Assembly: GCF_039537875.1 (NCBI RefSeq)
Contig: NZ_BAABBI010000008.1
Location: forward strand, 1 to 33,703
Source: Corallibacter vietnamensis
GTDB taxonomy: Bacteria; Bacteroidota; Bacteroidia; Flavobacteriales; Flavobacteriaceae
Length of the DNA: 33,703 nt
Reading direction: 5' to 3'
The translations under genes and the position numbers were made by a program. Positions 32,170 through 33,703 of this stretch are shown piece after piece (positions within the stretch are counted from its first letter, which is position 1; every line of letters begins with the position of its first letter). The notes under the pieces are model-generated. The model was not told the origin of the DNA. It worked only from the letters and a program-made list of their open reading frames with translations, and ran no database searches.

Positions 32170-32363
32170 TGCTTCGTTTGTGTTGTTGCGGAATGGCTAG
32201 CGAGACACGAACACAAAGTACGAACTGTACGTTAGTAAATTTTTAGTAAGTAGGCTCTCACTAGCAAAATCAGGATTGATATATGATGATGCTTATAAAA
32301 GTACTTTATCGAAAAATTAGTTAGTTTTTACTTGTTTTTTACCACAGTACTTTGTTGCCTATA
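32170..32363 (-). repeat. attC-like site 14, AAAGTACT repeat family, copy 4 (inverted)
   Basis: On the minus strand it starts with the edge TATAGGCAAC (32363-32354), then AAAGTACTGTGGTAAAAAAC, and continues through the same repeat as the left-array copies to CCACCACAAAGTTCTGATTA, where it merges into the minisatellite. It is in opposite orientation to the copy at 14876-15085 across the core block. Confidence 0.8.
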
Positions 32364-32369
32364 GTAGTT

Positions 32370-32837
32370 TTAGTTATAATTCAGCGTAATAATTTTTTCT
32401 CCGATTACTAATTCGTCAATAATTTCATCTTTATCAAATGAAGGTCTAAATTGAGCAACTATTTTTCTTTTTTTATTGGCATTTATTTTTTGTTGTAATT
32501 TATTTGTTCTCGCAGTTAGTTTCATAGACATTACAACAAAATCTATTTTATGTAATTCTCCGCTTTTATCACGTAAATAAATTTCATTAAAATCTATTTC
32601 TTGAGATTGAGAAGAATTATTTTTAAATTCAAAAATTACAGTAATAAACCTTCTGCCTTTTTCAGCTACAATATTATTTGCGTAATATCCGTTTCCTCGA
32701 TCAATTGCTCTTTGTTTATTTATTCCAAATATTCTAAATTTAAGATTTTCAGAATATTCATAGTAAGTTTTTCTGTCAAGTTTTTGTGCTGTAACATTAA
32801 TTGAGAACAGTAATAAAATTAGAAGTAGTTTATTCAT
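32370..32837 (-). CDS. Secreted protein, DUF4352-like, cassette 14
   Basis: A 155-residue protein with a signal peptide (NKLLLILLLFSINVTAQ). The mature part resembles telokin-like DUF4352 domains: GRRFITVIFEFKNNSSQSQE, then FNEIYLRDKSGELHKIDF and IVAQFRPSFDKDEIIDELV. These are the usual strands of an immunoglobulin-like exported domain in which the neutral K-N-N-S and the L-R-D-x-x-G segments recur. Role unknown, probably periplasmic or surface. It fills one cassette with exact edges on the minus strand. Confidence 0.75.
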   Translation of the reverse strand: MNKLLLILLLFSINVTAQKLDRKTYYEYSENLKFRIFGINKQRAIDRGNGYYANNIVAEKGRRFITVIFEFKNNSSQSQEIDFNEIYLRDKSGELHKIDFVVMSMKLTARTNKLQQKINANKKRKIVAQFRPSFDKDEIIDELVIGEKIITLNYN

Positions 32838-32891
32838 TTTCTATGCTTTTTTAAATTTAAAAAAATCATTTTCAGAGTGATGTTCCGCTAT

Positions 32892-32964
32892 TATAGGCAA
32901 CGATTAGTATAACAAGCGTAGCATCCCGCAGGGTGCTATGATTTGTTATACAGTGTTAGGTTTA
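32892..32964 (-). repeat. attC-like site 15, compact form
   Basis: Between the edges TAAACCTAAC and GTTGCCTATA lies a short hairpin on the minus strand: ACTGTATAACAAATCATAGC, then ACCCTGCGGGAT, then GCTACGCTTGTTATACTAATC. GTATAACAA pairs fully with TTGTTATAC and TAGCA with TGCTA. Four bases (ATCA) on one arm and three (CGC) on the other stay unpaired, and CCC-TG-CGGG closes the tip. At 73 bp it is the clearest folded example and the size of short integron attC sites. Confidence 0.8.
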
Positions 32965-32969
32965 GTTTT

Positions 32970-33440
32970 TTATATTCCGACATATTTATCAGTTACAAAT
33001 TTCAATTTTTTAATTGCGTTAAAAAGGCAAAATCCAAAGTCGTGATGCGGAAGATTAACAACTTTTTCATCTCTATCCTTTGTCGTAATTCTAAAATCAC
33101 CAGAGTAAAGCCAACTTTTAAAGTTCGTTAGATTATCAAATTCCGCTTTTTTATTTTTCCCACTTTTCAGATTATCAAAATCAAAAGAGTCAATTTCAGT
33201 TCCGTCAATTTTAGTTTCTACATTATTTTGTCTTATAAATAGACTTTTTGTGGTCAAAAGAATAAAATCAGATTTATTTAATTTCATTAAAAGAACTTCG
33301 ATATCATTATTGTCTAATCCGAACGAATAAGGCTCAAAATCAAATTTATTCGATTCAAAAAAAGTAAATCCACTTTTATTTTTATAAACTTCAAGAGATT
33401 TAGCTATTTGAGTTCTTATTTTTTCCTTTTCTTTCCTCAT
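32970..33440 (-). CDS. Hypothetical protein, cassette 15
   Basis: A 156-residue soluble protein, no signal peptide. It starts RKEKEKIRTQIAKSLEVYKN, a basic helix, followed by FDFEPYSFGLDNNDIEVLL and a beta-rich core (SDFILLTTKSLFIRQNNVE). The central GDFRITTKDRDEKVVNL and the last part LFNAIKKLKFVTDKYVG suggest a small PH-like or similar mixed fold. No family recognised. The gene begins ten bases inside the cassette edge and fills it. Its AT content and codon use match the other cassettes. Confidence 0.7.
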   Translation of the reverse strand: MRKEKEKIRTQIAKSLEVYKNKSGFTFFESNKFDFEPYSFGLDNNDIEVLLMKLNKSDFILLTTKSLFIRQNNVETKIDGTEIDSFDFDNLKSGKNKKAEFDNLTNFKSWLYSGDFRITTKDRDEKVVNLPHHDFGFCLFNAIKKLKFVTDKYVGI

Positions 33441-33450
33441 TTTGGGTAAT

Positions 33451-33585
33451 TAAACCTAACGTGTTTGTATATGATTTGTTGCGTGGTTTAGCACGTAATT
33501 TAGCAAATAAAAACCGAATAGAAAATCCGCTAGGATTTTCGTAAGTAGGCTAGAACTAGCAATAAATTATATACGGCTTAAGTTT
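33451..33585 (-). repeat. attC-like site 16
   Basis: The minus-strand right edge GTT-AGGTTTA is at 33460-33451. The opposite side reads CGTATATAATTTATTGC and, near 33585, AAACTTA-AGC, so the edge may be eroded to AGC as at 8715. The arms GTATATAA/CATATAC and TTGC/GCAA pair, with AAACAC unpaired beside GTT. Confidence 0.6.
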
Positions 33586-33608
33586 ACAATTCATTAAATT
33601 TAAACATA

Positions 33609-33698
33609 AAACAGAAAAGACAAAAGAGAGGAATAAGGTTATTATATACGCAGAAGCTTAAGACTTCGTCAACATTGAAAATCCCCTCTCTTTTCTAC
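33609..33698. repeat. Window-end hairpin with GAGAGG arms
   Basis: AAAAGAGAGGA (about 33621) pairs with CCCCTCTCTTTT (about 33683), resembling the hairpin at 19-91. It could be a second variant of the cassette hairpin or part of a truncated gene. No ORF is visible in 33586-33703. Confidence 0.4.
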
Positions 33699-33703
33699 AC
33701 AGA

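Larger units (their letters stand above)
32354..33460 (-). mobile_element. Integron-like gene cassette array, right (two cassettes, minus strand)
   Basis: Two cassettes with exact matching 10-base edges: GTTGCCTATA (minus, 32901-32892) with TATAGGCAAC (32363-32354), which extends to 13 of 14; and GTTAGGTTTA (minus, 33460-33451) with TAAACCTAAC (32964-32955). A third cassette is cut by the window end. The architecture is the same as on the left, in opposite orientation. Confidence 0.72.

Noticed and set aside
31558..32235. A 225-residue ORF of NQNSGMV / NQNFVVV repeats
   Set aside because: It exists only because a 21-bp tandem repeat has no stop in this frame. Its ends run into the attC-like repeat, and no signal or start context is present.

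Overview
The window looks like chromosomal DNA of a marine-type Flavobacteriaceae (Bacteroidota). The evidence is AT-rich DNA, a GldF-GldG gliding/T9SS-associated transporter, two proteins with type A T9SS C-terminal sorting domains, lipoproteins with short Bacteroidota lipoboxes, and promoters of the TTG / TAnnTTTG type. Genus cannot be decided from the sequence alone.

Layout. (1) 1-14.9 kb, plus strand: an array of about 13 small gene cassettes. Each holds one or two accessory genes: hypothetical and secreted proteins, a ParD/ParE-like toxin-antitoxin pair, a DGQxR-domain/HEPN-like gene pair, an HExxH lipoprotein, an ATP-grasp enzyme and a T9SS-sorted protein. The cassettes are separated by 100-230 bp imperfect-hairpin repeats. 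(2) 15.1-31.4 kb: an ordinary core block. It holds phoH-purC (minus), a SAM hydrolase-family gene, an ABM monooxygenase, fused gldF-gldG, dnaN and a GNAT gene (plus), then a minus-strand locus with a LytS/LytTR-type two-component system, two secreted-protein units and a DUF4870 membrane protein. (3) 31.6-32.2 kb: a 21-bp minisatellite of about 27 units. (4) 32.3-33.7 kb: the same kind of cassette array on the minus strand, so the two arrays converge on the core block.

The main result is the architecture of the array. Each cassette begins with GTT-N7-(ATTTGA) and ends with (AAAAAC)-N7-AAC. The N7 differs between cassettes, but within one cassette its two copies are reverse complements: nine cassettes match exactly, one over 9 bp, and one more is eroded. 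This is the logic of integron cassettes, where the R' half of a circularised cassette pairs with its own R''. The core does not fit the usual GTTRRRY, the complementary part is longer, and no integrase gene lies in the window. I interpret it as an integrase-less, integron-like cassette array (CALIN-like) with a non-canonical attC family, or an analogous and perhaps undescribed cassette system.

Other notable signals: three IS3-family transposase remnants that each replace the 5' boundary of a cassette at the same point; a repeat shared in inverted orientation on both sides of the core block; and three matching direct-repeat sites (TTTCTGAAT-N12-TTTCTGAAT-like, 21-bp period), each 29-30 bp upstream of a -7 box, which look like the regulon of the local LytTR regulator.
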